Shown: positions 8,101-16,829 of the stretch, piece after piece
How the letters are laid out: each line of letters begins with the position of its first letter
Numbering within the stretch: the first letter of the stretch is position 1
Origin: Labedella gwakjiensis
Lineage (GTDB): Bacteria; Actinomycetota; Actinomycetes; Actinomycetales; Microbacteriaceae
DNA: 64,000 nucleotides
Direction of reading: 5' to 3'
Assembly: GCF_003014675.1 (NCBI RefSeq)
Contig: NZ_PYAU01000001.1
Span: 1,116,001 to 1,180,000 of the forward strand
The notes under the pieces: generated by a model
Databases searched by the model: none
Seen by the model: the letters and a program-made list of their open reading frames with translations, nothing else
Told to the model about the DNA's origin: nothing
Position numbers and translations under genes: made by a program

Positions 8101-9036
8101 TCACCGGGCTCCGCGCGTGTAGGGGGTTCCGAGGGCCGGAGGGACCACGGAACTGCGGGCGAACACGATGAGCATGATGATGACGATGATGAACGGCAGC
8201 ATCTTGATGAGGTCGGCCGGCACGGTGTACCCGATCACTTGGAGCGCCGGCCCGACGGCCACGGCGAGACCGTAGACGAGCGACGTGATCATGACCACGA
8301 GGATCCGACCACGCGAGAGCATCGTGATCACGATGGCGATGAAGCCGAGGCCGTTCGTGACGTGCGGACTGAACGTCGCCGTCGTGAGGAGGGCGAGGTA
8401 GGCGCCGCCGAGGCCGACGAGCGCCCCGCTCAGCACGACGGCAGCCGACCGCGTGCGGACCACGCTGCCGCCCGCCGCGTCGAGCGACGACGGCTTCTGC
8501 CCGGCGGACCGCGTGGAGAGGCCCCAGTTTGTGCGCGCGAGCGCGAACGCCAGGGCGAGCAGGAGCACGACGCACACCCAGAAGATGCCCGACTGCTGGA
8601 AGATCGACTGCCCGACGATCGGGATGTCCGAGAGCCCGGGGATGACGAGCCGTGGCTGGCTGCCGAGGCTCGAGGGCGACGACGTGTAGTTCTGCAGGTA
8701 CAGCACGGTCGTGACGCCCTCGCCGATGAGCGTGACGGCGAGACCGATGACGATCTGGTTCAGTCCGAGCCACACGTTGAGCACGAGCATCGCCCCGTTG
8801 GCCACGACGCCGCCGATCATGCCGGCGATCATCCCGATCCAGAAGTTCCCCGTCACGAGGGTGACGACGAACCCCGTGTACGCGCCGATGAGCATGACGC
8901 CCTCGATGCCGAGGTTGAGCACGCCGGCCTGCTCGCCGATCGTCTCGCCGACGGCCGCGAGCATGAGCGGCATCGCCTGCGCGATCACCGTGGCGATGAA
9001 GACCGTGATGAAAGTGGCTGACAGCATCTCGCTCAT
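8101..9036 (-). CDS. ABC importer permease, NupQ-like (BmpA-type system)
   Basis: A 311-residue inner-membrane permease with about eight hydrophobic segments and the family hallmark GEQAGVLNLGIEGVMLIGA near residue 35. It pairs with the longer permease encoded just upstream. The start ATG overlaps that gene's stop by 4 bases (ATGA), so synthesis is coupled. Characterised relatives (for example Bacillus NupP/NupQ) take up nucleosides. Here the neighbours are pyridoxine-degrading enzymes, so the likely substrate is a B6 vitamer (inference). Confidence 0.88.
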   Translation of the reverse strand: MSEMLSATFITVFIATVIAQAMPLMLAAVGETIGEQAGVLNLGIEGVMLIGAYTGFVVTLVTGNFWIGMIAGMIGGVVANGAMLVLNVWLGLNQIVIGLAVTLIGEGVTTVLYLQNYTSSPSSLGSQPRLVIPGLSDIPIVGQSIFQQSGIFWVCVVLLLALAFALARTNWGLSTRSAGQKPSSLDAAGGSVVRTRSAAVVLSGALVGLGGAYLALLTTATFSPHVTNGLGFIAIVITMLSRGRILVVMITSLVYGLAVAVGPALQVIGYTVPADLIKMLPFIIVIIMLIVFARSSVVPPALGTPYTRGAR

Positions 9037-10148
9037 GCCGACGTCCTCTCCGATGTGCGGGCGAACGGTTGGACGATGGTGCGGCGGAGGCCCGCTGGCA
9101 GGTAGCTCTGCCCGAGCCGCCGGCGCTCGCCGATGAACTCGGTGATGGTCATGAAGAGCAGGATGAGTCCGACGATCACGAGGAGGAAGTCCACGTTGAG
9201 GCCCGCCTGCTGGGAGGCGAGCGTGCCGCCCGTGGCGAGTACGGCGTAGAACGCGACGAACGGGATGGCCGCGACGGGGCGGAACCGCGCGAGGAACACG
9301 AGAGGCATGACCGCGTCTCCGTACCGGGGGTCCCAGTCGGCGCGCTGGTACGTGAACTGTCCCAGGATGTCGATCGAGCCGGCGAGCGCGATGAGTCCGC
9401 TCGACAAGGCGAAGAGGAGCACGACCATCCACGTGGAGTTGAGGCCCACGTGGCGTGCGGCCTGCGGGCTCGCGCCGAAGATGTCGATCCGGAGACCGAA
9501 GGACGTTCGGCTGAGGACGTACTGCCCGAGGAACGCGAGGGCGATGGCGATGAGGAAGCCGATGTGGATCTGCGTGCCCGGGATGTAGGGCAGCAACTCG
9601 GTGTCGCCGATCACGGTGGTCTGCGGCGTCGTCACGTTCGGGTCCTTGAAGACGCCCTTGATGAGGAGGTTCACGACGCCGACCGCGATGAACGACATGA
9701 CGAGGGAGGTGATGATCTCGTTCGTGCCGTAGCGCGCCTTGAGGATCGCGGGCACGAGCGACCAGACCGCGCCGGTCAGGATGGCGACGAGGAAGATGAT
9801 CACGGTCGCAAGCGCCGCGGGCATCGACGCGAAGAGGATCGGACCGAGGCCCGACGCGACGACCGCGCCGAGCAGGTACTGGCCGTTGTAGCCCAGGTTC
9901 CACAGCTGGCCGCGGAAGGCCACGATGATGCCGATCGCGACGATGAGCAGCGGGGCCATGAGCGCGAGGCTGCGCTGCCAGTTGCTCCCCGTGATGCCGT
10001 ACTTCCAGACGCCGGCGAAGAAGTCGAGAGGGCTCGCGCCCATCGCGAGCATGATGAGCCCCGCCACGACGAGGGCGAGGAGGACGGGGACGACGGAGCG
10101 CACGAACCCCTGGGCGAGGCGCGCGGCCGTGGTGGTCTCGGTGGTCAT
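9033..10148 (-). CDS. ABC importer permease, NupP-like (BmpA-type system)
   Basis: A 371-residue permease with about nine hydrophobic segments and the motif FRGQLWNLGYNGQYLLGA, the counterpart of the NLGIEG segment in its partner. The central part shows the conserved KARYGTNEIITSLVMSFIA stretch. Both ends overlap neighbours by 4 bases: its start with the ATPase stop and its stop with the next permease start. It forms the transmembrane channel with that permease. Confidence 0.88.
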   Translation of the reverse strand: MTTETTTAARLAQGFVRSVVPVLLALVVAGLIMLAMGASPLDFFAGVWKYGITGSNWQRSLALMAPLLIVAIGIIVAFRGQLWNLGYNGQYLLGAVVASGLGPILFASMPAALATVIIFLVAILTGAVWSLVPAILKARYGTNEIITSLVMSFIAVGVVNLLIKGVFKDPNVTTPQTTVIGDTELLPYIPGTQIHIGFLIAIALAFLGQYVLSRTSFGLRIDIFGASPQAARHVGLNSTWMVVLLFALSSGLIALAGSIDILGQFTYQRADWDPRYGDAVMPLVFLARFRPVAAIPFVAFYAVLATGGTLASQQAGLNVDFLLVIVGLILLFMTITEFIGERRRLGQSYLPAGLRRTIVQPFARTSERTSA

Positions 10149-11743
10149 CGGTCCGTGCCTTCGATCGCGCCGGTCATGTACTGGCCCACCTTCTCCGCCG
10201 TTCCGGCGCCGTCGTTGACGATGTCGCCCACGAGGCGTCCGCGGGAGATCACCTGGATGCGGTGCGAGAGCTCGATGAGTTCGTCGAGGTCGGTGGAGAG
10301 GAGGAGGACGGAGCCGCCGGCGGCGGCGAAGTCCTTGAGGATCTCGCGCACGAGGTGCACGGTCTTGAGGTCGAGTCCGTAGGTGGGCTTGTTCACCACC
10401 ACGAGTCGGGCTCCGTTCTCGAGCTCGCGCGCGAGGAGGATCTTCTGGATGTTGCCGCCGGAGAGCGTTCCGGCACGGGTCTGGGGCGAGGGCGTGCGGA
10501 TGCCGTACTCCTCGATGAGGCGATCCGCCTCTGCCTCGACCGCTTTCGGCTGGATGCGTCCGGACTTCCAGAACGGCCGCTCGCCGATGCGCTTGATGAC
10601 GAGGTTGAGGGCCACGGACATCGATCCGACGGTGCCCTCGTGGAGGCGGTCGTCCGTGACGTACCGGATGCCGAGTCGCTGTCGGCCGCGCACCCCCGAG
10701 CGCGTGATGTCGTCGCCATCGAAGACGACGGAGCCGGACACGGCGGAGCGCTGGCCCGCGACGAGTTCCGAGAGGGCGCTCTGCCCGTGTCCGTCGATGC
10801 CGGCGATCCCGAGGATCTCGCCCTCCCGGAGGACGAGGGAGACGTCCTCGACCTCGACGTCGCGGCCGAGGCCGCGGCTGGACGCCCCGCGGAGCTCGAG
10901 GCGCACGGGACGGCTCGCGAAGTCGATCGCCTCCGTCTCCCTGCTGGCCTCGGTGGCGCCGGCGATCTCGCCCGCTTCGTCCCCGACCGCGGCGAGGTCC
11001 TCGCCGAACATCGCGGCGAGGATCGCGTCCTGCGCCTGCTGCTCGCTGTAGGTGGAGAGCTCCTCGGTGGAGATGTGTCCCACGTTGCGACCGCCGCGCA
11101 GGATGGTGACGCAGTCGCCCATTGCATACGCCTCGCGGAGCTTGTGGGTGATGAGCACGACGGCGAGGCCCTGCGCCGTGACGCGCTCGATGCTCTCGCC
11201 GAGGTTCTCGATCGCTTGCGGCGTGAGCATGGAGGTGGGCTCGTCGAGCACGAGGAGCCGGCTGCCCTTCCACATCGCCTTCGCGATCTCGACCTGCTGC
11301 TGCTGGCCGAGCCCGAGGTCGCCGGTGAGGGCATGCGGGTCGATGCGTACGCCGAGGAGGTCGGCGAGCTCGTCGAGACGCTCCGTGGCCCGCTTGGTGT
11401 CGAGCATCACGCCGGTCTCGCCGAGCATGAGGTTCTCGAGCACCGTGAACGCGGGTACGAGGGTGGAGTGCTGGTGGACGACGCCGATGCCGTGGTCCAC
11501 GGCGATCTTTGGCGACGTGATGTCGACGACCGAGCCGCCGATCGCGATGGTGCCGGAGTCGGGCTGCTGCATCCCGGCGAGGATGCTGATGAGCGTGGAC
11601 TTGCCGGCCCCGTTCTCGCCGAGGAGGCAGTGCACTTGCCCCGGCACGATGTCGAGGGAGATGTCGTCGTTGGCGATGACGCCGGGGAACGCCTTCGTGA
11701 TGCCGCGCAGAGAGATGACGTCGGTCGTGGCCGTTGCCGTCAC
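10145..11743 (-). CDS. ABC importer ATP-binding protein with two ABC domains (BmpA-type system)
   Basis: A 532-residue cytoplasmic ATPase made of two tandem ABC domains. The first has a complete Walker A (GENGAGKSTL), signature and Walker B (LLVLDEPTS). The second has the degenerate Walker A typical of this subfamily (GIDGHGQSAL) and a sugar-importer-like LSGGN signature. It energises the two permeases. The GTG start has AAGGAG 5 bases upstream. Relatives are often annotated as simple-sugar or nucleoside importer ATPases; the local context points instead to vitamin B6. Confidence 0.9.
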   Translation of the reverse strand: MTATATTDVISLRGITKAFPGVIANDDISLDIVPGQVHCLLGENGAGKSTLISILAGMQQPDSGTIAIGGSVVDITSPKIAVDHGIGVVHQHSTLVPAFTVLENLMLGETGVMLDTKRATERLDELADLLGVRIDPHALTGDLGLGQQQQVEIAKAMWKGSRLLVLDEPTSMLTPQAIENLGESIERVTAQGLAVVLITHKLREAYAMGDCVTILRGGRNVGHISTEELSTYSEQQAQDAILAAMFGEDLAAVGDEAGEIAGATEASRETEAIDFASRPVRLELRGASSRGLGRDVEVEDVSLVLREGEILGIAGIDGHGQSALSELVAGQRSAVSGSVVFDGDDITRSGVRGRQRLGIRYVTDDRLHEGTVGSMSVALNLVIKRIGERPFWKSGRIQPKAVEAEADRLIEEYGIRTPSPQTRAGTLSGGNIQKILLARELENGARLVVVNKPTYGLDLKTVHLVREILKDFAAAGGSVLLLSTDLDELIELSHRIQVISRGRLVGDIVNDGAGTAEKVGQYMTGAIEGTDR

Positions 11744-11780
11744 GGGTGCTCCTTGCCTGGGGAGGGGCGGATGGAGGGGT

Positions 11781-11816
11781 GGTCGGTGCCGAGGCGGGCG
11801 GGCCCCGGCACCGACC
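11781..11816 (-). terminator. Intra-operon hairpin between binding protein and ATPase genes
   Basis: GGTCGGTGCCG pairs perfectly with CGGCACCGACC (11 bp, 14-base loop). It lies between the binding-protein gene and the membrane/ATPase genes, where many ABC operons have a partial terminator or a 3'-stabilising stem that makes the binding protein more abundant. Confidence 0.6.
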
Positions 11817-11848
11817 GGTATGGGGGTTACTCCCCCGCTACTCGACCG

Positions 11849-12946
11849 TCACTCACCCTTGGCGGCGATGACGGCGGCGACCTCGTCGGCCGATGTCGCG
11901 ATCGTCGGCGTGATGGAGCCGTCGGAGATGCTCGCCGCTGCCGCGTCGACCGCTTCGGTGATCTCGGAGGTCAGCTGGTCCGTCTCCTGAAGGTACATTC
12001 CGCCGTTCTCCACGTCGACCGCGTACGTGGTGTCGCCGAAGGTGCCGGCCTCCACGTCCTTGATCGCCTGCACGTAGGCGGGCTCATAGTTCCAGCGCAC
12101 GGAGGTGAGTAGCTTGCTCGGGTCGCTGAGGCCCGGGGTCACGTCGCCGATGTCGGCGATGTACATGACGCCCTCAGAGGCCTCGATGGCCTGCAGGTAA
12201 CCGAGGGTCGCGCCGTCGCCCATGCCGAACACGACGTCGGCGCCCGACGCGATGATCTGCTCCGTCGCGACCTTGCCGCCGGCGGCGTCCGCGTATGCGG
12301 CCGGTCCCACGGAGGTGTAGAGCACCTGGATGGTGGGGTCGACGCTGTAGACACCCTCGGCGAAGCCGGAGGACATCGCGAACCAGTTGGCGTTGTCGGC
12401 CGAGACCACGATGCCGACCTTCTTGGAGGTCGTCGCCATGGCGGCGGCGACGCCCGCGAGGTAGCCGCCCTCCTGACCTTCCGGCTTCACGGCCGCGATC
12501 TGGTCTGGCACGTTCTCCTCCTCACCGGCGTCCTGGATGAGGATGGGCACGTTCTTGGCGGCCGCAGCCGCAGCGGCGCCGACGTTGTAGCCGGACGCGT
12601 GGGCCACGATGAACTGGGCTCCGCCGTCGGCGACCTGGTTGAGGACGGTCTCGATGTTGTCGTAGCCCGCGTCGGGCACGACGGTCACGTCGATGCCGAG
12701 CTCCTCAGCCGCGGCGTTCGCGGCCTCGATGCCCGCCTGGTTGTAGCCGTAGTCCGATTCGTTCTCGGGGGCGACGAGGGCGAACTGCGTGACCTCCGTG
12801 CCGGACGACGAGGCGTCGGTGTCGTCGGAGCCGCCCCCGCGACCCGAGGAGCAGGCGCTGAGAGCCACGACGAGGCCGCTCGCAACGGTGAGAACGAGCA
12901 CGCGTGACGCTGTACCGCGGCGGGGGCCGCCGGTGAATCTGTTCAT
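11849..12946 (-). CDS. BmpA-family substrate-binding lipoprotein, candidate B6-vitamer binder
   Basis: A 365-residue lipoprotein. It has a basic N-terminus, a hydrophobic segment and the lipobox VALSAC, then a Gly/Ser/Asp linker and a periplasmic-binding fold of the BmpA/Med type (NQAGIEAANAAAEELG, then VVFGMGDGATLGYLQA). The start ATG at 12946 follows a GAGGAAG ribosome-binding site and leaves a normal signal peptide. It is the first gene of the importer operon, behind a good promoter. Known relatives bind nucleosides. Because the operon adjoins pyridoxine oxidase, pyridoxal dehydrogenase and pyridoxolactonase, I infer that it binds pyridoxine, pyridoxal or a related pyridine. Confidence 0.88.
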   Translation of the reverse strand: MNRFTGGPRRGTASRVLVLTVASGLVVALSACSSGRGGGSDDTDASSSGTEVTQFALVAPENESDYGYNQAGIEAANAAAEELGIDVTVVPDAGYDNIETVLNQVADGGAQFIVAHASGYNVGAAAAAAAKNVPILIQDAGEEENVPDQIAAVKPEGQEGGYLAGVAAAMATTSKKVGIVVSADNANWFAMSSGFAEGVYSVDPTIQVLYTSVGPAAYADAAGGKVATEQIIASGADVVFGMGDGATLGYLQAIEASEGVMYIADIGDVTPGLSDPSKLLTSVRWNYEPAYVQAIKDVEAGTFGDTTYAVDVENGGMYLQETDQLTSEITEAVDAAAASISDGSITPTIATSADEVAAVIAAKGE

Positions 12947-13026
12947 TGCCGAGATCTTCCTCTCAGGGTGATGGGCCCCTGGGACTCGAGTGCTGCAAGC
13001 GAGAAATCGTCTTACATTGTGCAGGG

Positions 13027-13063
13027 GTAGCGCTACGATATGAGAATAAGTACCGGTTGCCAA
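13027..13063 (-). promoter_or_regulatory. Promoter of the BmpA importer operon with overlapping palindrome
   Basis: Read on the minus strand, TTGGCA (-35, plus positions 13058-13063) and TATCGT (-10, 13035-13040) are exactly 17 bases apart. A perfect 10-base palindrome, GTAGCGCTAC (13027-13036), overlaps the -10 and the expected start of transcription, where a repressor would block the operon. Untranslated leader about 80 bases. Confidence 0.5.
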
Positions 13064-13077
13064 GCATGAAATTCAGT

Positions 13078-13095
13078 TGTTACACGTCGGTAACA
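13078..13095. promoter_or_regulatory. Inverted repeat TGTTAC-N6-GTAACA between divergent genes
   Basis: A perfect 6+6 inverted repeat with a 6-base spacer, lying just upstream of the -35 of the importer promoter and 35 bases before the small lipoprotein gene. It is a plausible regulator site for either gene. A degenerate relative (TGTTAC CGCGCC GTTAAC) lies near 13579, upstream of the pyridoxolactonase gene. Confidence 0.4.
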
Positions 13096-13130
13096 CTCAC
13101 GGTCGACGCTGTCCTCAGGAGGTTGCGCCC

Positions 13131-13571
13131 ATGACCCGCCCGGCCCGCATCACCCGCTTTCTGCTCGTCGCCGCGGTGGCGACGCTGCTCTCGTCCTGCG
13201 CCTCGGAACCCGGCGCGCCCGTGACGGACACCGCGACGCCCACCGCGAGCCTCTCCGCCGAGGACGCGGCGGCGCTGTCGCGATTGGCCGAGGTGGCCGG
13301 CCCCACGTCGAACGTGGATCCGGACGCCATCACGAGCACCGAGTGCTGGCTCCCCTCAGAGCATCTCATCGACGACGAGACCGTGAACGACACGACATGG
13401 CGCGTGCTCTGCCGCGCCCACTACGTCGACGACAGCGGCGACCGGTACCAGGACGCGACGTGCGTCGGCGACTTCGCCGCCGAGCCGATGATCGACCACT
13501 GCTACCGCTGGGCGTTCTACACGGGCATGCCTCACTTCGAGGATTTCCCCGGCATCACCGCCGACCGCTGA
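13131..13571 (+). CDS. Small secreted lipoprotein of unknown function
   Basis: A 146-residue protein with a short basic N-terminus, a hydrophobic core and the lipobox LLSSC at about residues 17-21. A Thr/Ala-rich linker and a compact domain with four further cysteines (ECW, LCR, TCV, HCY) follow, suggesting two disulfides. AGGAGG lies 9 bases before the ATG. I do not recognise the family. It sits between the divergent importer promoter and the pyridoxolactonase gene, but has its own promoter region, so a link with B6 is only positional. Confidence 0.7.
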   Translation: MTRPARITRFLLVAAVATLLSSCASEPGAPVTDTATPTASLSAEDAAALSRLAEVAGPTSNVDPDAITSTECWLPSEHLIDDETVNDTTWRVLCRAHYVDDSGDRYQDATCVGDFAAEPMIDHCYRWAFYTGMPHFEDFPGITADR

Positions 13572-13611
13572 CCCCGTGTTGTTACCGCGCCGTTAACTCG
13601 CGGGCGATTCC

Positions 13612-13639
13612 TTGACAGCCTTCGGAGTCTTCTCATAAC
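13612..13639 (+). promoter_or_regulatory. Promoter of the pyridoxolactonase operon
   Basis: A consensus -35 TTGACA (13612-13617) and CATAAC (13634-13639) are 16 bases apart, placing transcription start near 13646, about 43 bases before the ATG. AATTA and TAATT in the leader form a loose inverted repeat that could be an operator. Confidence 0.5.
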
Positions 13640-13688
13640 GTGATCCCCAATTAACGACGGATGATAATTCGCGGGAAGCGGGAAGCAC

Positions 13689-14447
13689 ATGACAGACCCG
13701 AAGGTGTACCTCCTCGACGGCGGCACGCTCGTGATCGACGAGTCGGACGTGCACTGGCACATCAACGCGGGCAATCCCGTGCGCTTCCCCGTCTACAGCG
13801 TGCTCATCGAGCACCCCGACGCCCTCATCCTCTTCGACACCGGGTTCGACCTCGACCACGTCAACGCCGTGCTCCCGTTCGAGCTGCCGATGCAGACGCC
13901 CGAGCAGACGATCCCCGCGCAGCTCGCGGCGTGCGGCTTCACGCCCGACGACGTCGACATCGTCGTGAACTCCCACTTCCACTTCGACCACGTCGGCGGC
14001 AACAAGCACCTCACGAAGGCGGAGACGCTCGTGCACGTGGAGGAGCTGCGGCACGCGAAGGTGCCGGAGCCGTTCGAGCGGCTCGGCTACTCGGACCTGT
14101 CCTTCGACCACAAGGACACCACCTACCGCCCCATCTCGGGCGACTTCGAGATCGTGCCGGGTGTGTGGCTCTTCGAGACCCCCGGCCACACGATCGGCCA
14201 CTACTCGCTGCTCGTGGAGCTCGAGAACGAGCGGAACATGCTGTTCTGCGGCGACGCCGCGTATACGCGCACGACCCTCGAGAAGGAGTGGATCGCCGGC
14301 TTCCACCTCGACCCCGCGAAGTCGGTGCAGGCGATCCGCCGCCTCAACTACCTCGCCCGCACGAAGAACGCCGACATCTACCCGTCGCACGAGCTCGCGT
14401 CCTTCGAGCAGTGGAAGCTCGCGCCCGACTTCTACGGCGGGCAGTAG
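13689..14447 (+). CDS. 4-Pyridoxolactonase (metallo-beta-lactamase fold)
   Basis: A 252-residue zinc hydrolase that opens 4-pyridoxolactone to 4-pyridoxic acid. The metal site NSHFHFDHVGG puts His96, His98, Asp100 and His101 at the same positions I recall for the Mesorhizobium loti enzyme. The N-terminus (KVYLLDGGTLVID), the GYSDLSF and PGHTIGHYSLLVE segments and the total length also agree with it. Generic annotation would call it an N-acyl-homoserine lactonase. The next two genes encode the enzymes that make its substrate, which decides the matter. GGAAG lies 4-5 bases before the ATG. Confidence 0.9.
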   Translation: MTDPKVYLLDGGTLVIDESDVHWHINAGNPVRFPVYSVLIEHPDALILFDTGFDLDHVNAVLPFELPMQTPEQTIPAQLAACGFTPDDVDIVVNSHFHFDHVGGNKHLTKAETLVHVEELRHAKVPEPFERLGYSDLSFDHKDTTYRPISGDFEIVPGVWLFETPGHTIGHYSLLVELENERNMLFCGDAAYTRTTLEKEWIAGFHLDPAKSVQAIRRLNYLARTKNADIYPSHELASFEQWKLAPDFYGGQ

Positions 14448-14537
14448 CCTCCGCCCACCCAGCGCTCCGCCCGACACCGCATCGCCCCAGCACGTCACCA
14501 CCCGAGAACGTCACCCGAGAACAGAGGACCGAAAGAC

Positions 14538-15272
14538 ATGCCCCACACCGACCAGCGCGTCGCCCTCATCACCGGCGCGGCCCAGGGCATCGGCGCCGCG
14601 ATCGCCGACGAGCTCGCCTCCGACGGCCTGCTCGTCGTCGTGGCCGACGTGAACCAGGAGGGCGCCGAGGCAGTGGCCGCGCGCAACGGCGGCGTCGCGA
14701 AGGTGCTCGACGTGAGCGACCCGGCGCGCGTCGCCGCAGTGGTCGCCGAGGTCGTGGAGGAGTTCGGGCGGATCGACGTGCTCGTGAACAACGCGGCCCT
14801 CGTGCCGCTCACCCCCTGGGCGGACATCTCGTTCGAGGAGTGGCGGCGCGTCATGTCCGTGAACCTCGACGGCATCTACCTCATGACCCACGCCGTCACA
14901 CCCATCATGGGGAAGGCCGGCTACGGCCGCATCGTCAACATCGCCTCGAACACCTTCGTGGCCGGAACGCCGAACTGCGCGCACTACGTCGCCACGAAGG
15001 GCGCGTCGATCGGTCTCGTCCGCGGCCTCGCCGGCGAGCTCGGCCCCCTCGGCATCACGATCAACGCCGTGGCCCCCGGCATCATCGCGAGCGAGGGCGT
15101 TCTCGGCGGCCCGCACGAGTCCGGCTTCGACTACGTCGTGCCCATGCAGGCCTTCGACCGCCGTGGTCTCCCCCAGGACGTCGCCCCCGCCGTCGCGTTC
15201 CTCGCCTCCGAGAAGGCTGGCTGGGTCACCGGCCAGACCCTCGTGGTCGACGCCGGCCACACCCGCAACTGA
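14538..15272 (+). CDS. Pyridoxal 4-dehydrogenase (short-chain dehydrogenase)
   Basis: A 244-residue NAD-dependent dehydrogenase that oxidises pyridoxal (as the hemiacetal) to 4-pyridoxolactone. It has the nucleotide loop TGAAQGIG (12-19), NNAA, and the catalytic set Ser137 / Tyr150 / Lys154 in ASNTF and YVATK. The run NIASNTFVAGTPN is very close to the M. loti pyridoxal dehydrogenase as I recall it, and the end WVTGQTLVVDAG is typical of the family. It lies between the lactonase and the pyridoxine oxidase. The enzyme purified from Microbacterium luteolum is, as I recall, an aldo-keto reductase, so this strain would use the rhizobial type. Confidence 0.88.
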   Translation: MPHTDQRVALITGAAQGIGAAIADELASDGLLVVVADVNQEGAEAVAARNGGVAKVLDVSDPARVAAVVAEVVEEFGRIDVLVNNAALVPLTPWADISFEEWRRVMSVNLDGIYLMTHAVTPIMGKAGYGRIVNIASNTFVAGTPNCAHYVATKGASIGLVRGLAGELGPLGITINAVAPGIIASEGVLGGPHESGFDYVVPMQAFDRRGLPQDVAPAVAFLASEKAGWVTGQTLVVDAGHTRN

Positions 15273-15280
15273 GCCCGGCC

Positions 15281-16822
15281 ATGGCCTCCGACGTCCTCAT
15301 CATCGGGGCGGGGTCGGCGGGGAGCGTCGTCGCGAACCGCCTGAGCGCCGACCCGTCCCGCACGGTGACCGTGCTCGAATCCGGCGAGCGCGTGACGGAT
15401 CCGGAGATGCGGCGGCCCGAGCTGTGGCCGTTCATCCACGGACGCTCCTACGACTGGGCGTATCGGACGACGCCGCAGAAGGGACTCGCCGGGCGCTCGC
15501 TCGACTGGGCTCGCGGCCGCGGTCCGGGCGGCTCGAGCCTCGTGCACGCGATGGCTCACATGCGTGGCTGCCGCGCCGACTTCGCCCGCTGGGTGGAGGC
15601 GACGGGTGACGAGCGCTGGTCGTGGGATTCTCTCCTCCCCTCCTTCATCCGTTCGGAGTCGTTCTCCGGCGGAGCGAGCGACGTGCACGGCGATTCCGGT
15701 CCCCTCCCCGTGCTGCTTCCGGGCCCGGATCTGTCGAGCCCGCTCGTGCTCGACTACCTCGCGGCGTGGGAGGCGCTCGGCGTGCAACGGATCCCCGACC
15801 ACAACGGCGGGGAGATGCTCGGCGCCACCCCCAACTCGCTGACCACCCGCGACGGTGAGCGCGTGACCGTGTCCGACGTCTACCTCGACCCGGTGCTGGG
15901 CCGCCCGAACCTCACGCTGCTCACCGGGGTGACCGTGCACCGGCTGATCGTGTCGCGCGGCCGGGTCACCGGTGCGGCCGTCACGCGCGACGGCCGCGAC
16001 GAGATCATCGAGGCCGACACCGTGATCCTCTGCGGAGGGTCGATCGGCGATCCCCTTCTTCTCATGCGTTCGGGCATCGGCGACCCGGAGGTGCTCGGCG
16101 CCGCCGGAGTCGAGACGGTGCTCGAGTCGCCCGAGGTGGGCCGCAACCTCCACGACCACCTGCTCGGCGCCGGCAACCTCTACTCCTCTCGCATCCCCGT
16201 TCCGCCGAGCCGACTGCAGCTGTCGGAGTCGATGACGTACCTGTCGAAGGACGGCTGGGAGCGCACGAGCGGAGCGGCGGACATCGTGGTGGGCTGCGTC
16301 GTCGGCCCGAGTGCGTCCGAGTCGTTCACGGCGGAGGCCGCGCACGTCGCGCCGGGCGCTGGCTACACGCTCCTCTTCGGCGTCACGAACCCGACGAGCC
16401 GCGGCTCACTCCGCATCTCCGGGCCGGACATCGGAGACGAGCCGATCATCGACCCCAACTACCTCGACACCGAGCACGACCGCGAGATGTTCCGCCTCGC
16501 CCTCGAGCACGCGCGCATGGTCGGCCGATCGGACGAGCTCGCCCGCTGGCGCGACTCGGAGGTCCTGCCCGGCCCCTCGGTCTCGACGCCGGAGGAGGCC
16601 GACGCCTTCATCGCGCGAGCCGCGATCACGCACCACCACCCCGTCGGCACCCTGCGGATGGGCCACACGGACGACGCCCCAGTGACCCCCGACCTGCGCT
16701 TCCGCGGCGTCGACGGGCTCCACGTCGTTGACGCGTCCGTGATCCCGTCGATCACGGCCGGCCCGGTGCACGCCTCGGTGCTCGCGATCGCGGAGTCGTT
16801 CTCGGCGGCGGCGTCCTACTGA
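15281..16822 (+). CDS. Pyridoxine 4-oxidase (GMC flavoprotein)
   Basis: A 513-residue FAD enzyme of the glucose-methanol-choline family that oxidises pyridoxine to pyridoxal with O2. It shows the Rossmann start LIIGAGSAGSVVANRLS, the GMC segment WARGRGPGGSS, NLHDHLLGAGNLY, the active-site region ITHHHPVGTLRMG and the end DASVIPSITAGPVHASVLAIAE. Several of these runs (GRSYDW, VPPSRLQ-SES, HLLGAGNLY) match the structurally known M. loti pyridoxine 4-oxidase as I remember it. It starts 8 bases after the dehydrogenase stop. It is the only GMC gene in the window, so it cannot also supply a separate 4-pyridoxate dehydrogenase unless it is promiscuous. Confidence 0.92.
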   Translation: MASDVLIIGAGSAGSVVANRLSADPSRTVTVLESGERVTDPEMRRPELWPFIHGRSYDWAYRTTPQKGLAGRSLDWARGRGPGGSSLVHAMAHMRGCRADFARWVEATGDERWSWDSLLPSFIRSESFSGGASDVHGDSGPLPVLLPGPDLSSPLVLDYLAAWEALGVQRIPDHNGGEMLGATPNSLTTRDGERVTVSDVYLDPVLGRPNLTLLTGVTVHRLIVSRGRVTGAAVTRDGRDEIIEADTVILCGGSIGDPLLLMRSGIGDPEVLGAAGVETVLESPEVGRNLHDHLLGAGNLYSSRIPVPPSRLQLSESMTYLSKDGWERTSGAADIVVGCVVGPSASESFTAEAAHVAPGAGYTLLFGVTNPTSRGSLRISGPDIGDEPIIDPNYLDTEHDREMFRLALEHARMVGRSDELARWRDSEVLPGPSVSTPEEADAFIARAAITHHHPVGTLRMGHTDDAPVTPDLRFRGVDGLHVVDASVIPSITAGPVHASVLAIAESFSAAASY

Positions 16823-16829
16823 TGAGCCC

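Noticed and set aside
13689-14447. N-acyl-homoserine lactonase (quorum quenching)
   Set aside because: The fold and HxHxDH motif fit, but sequence details and the next two genes (pyridoxal dehydrogenase, pyridoxine oxidase) point to 4-pyridoxolactonase.
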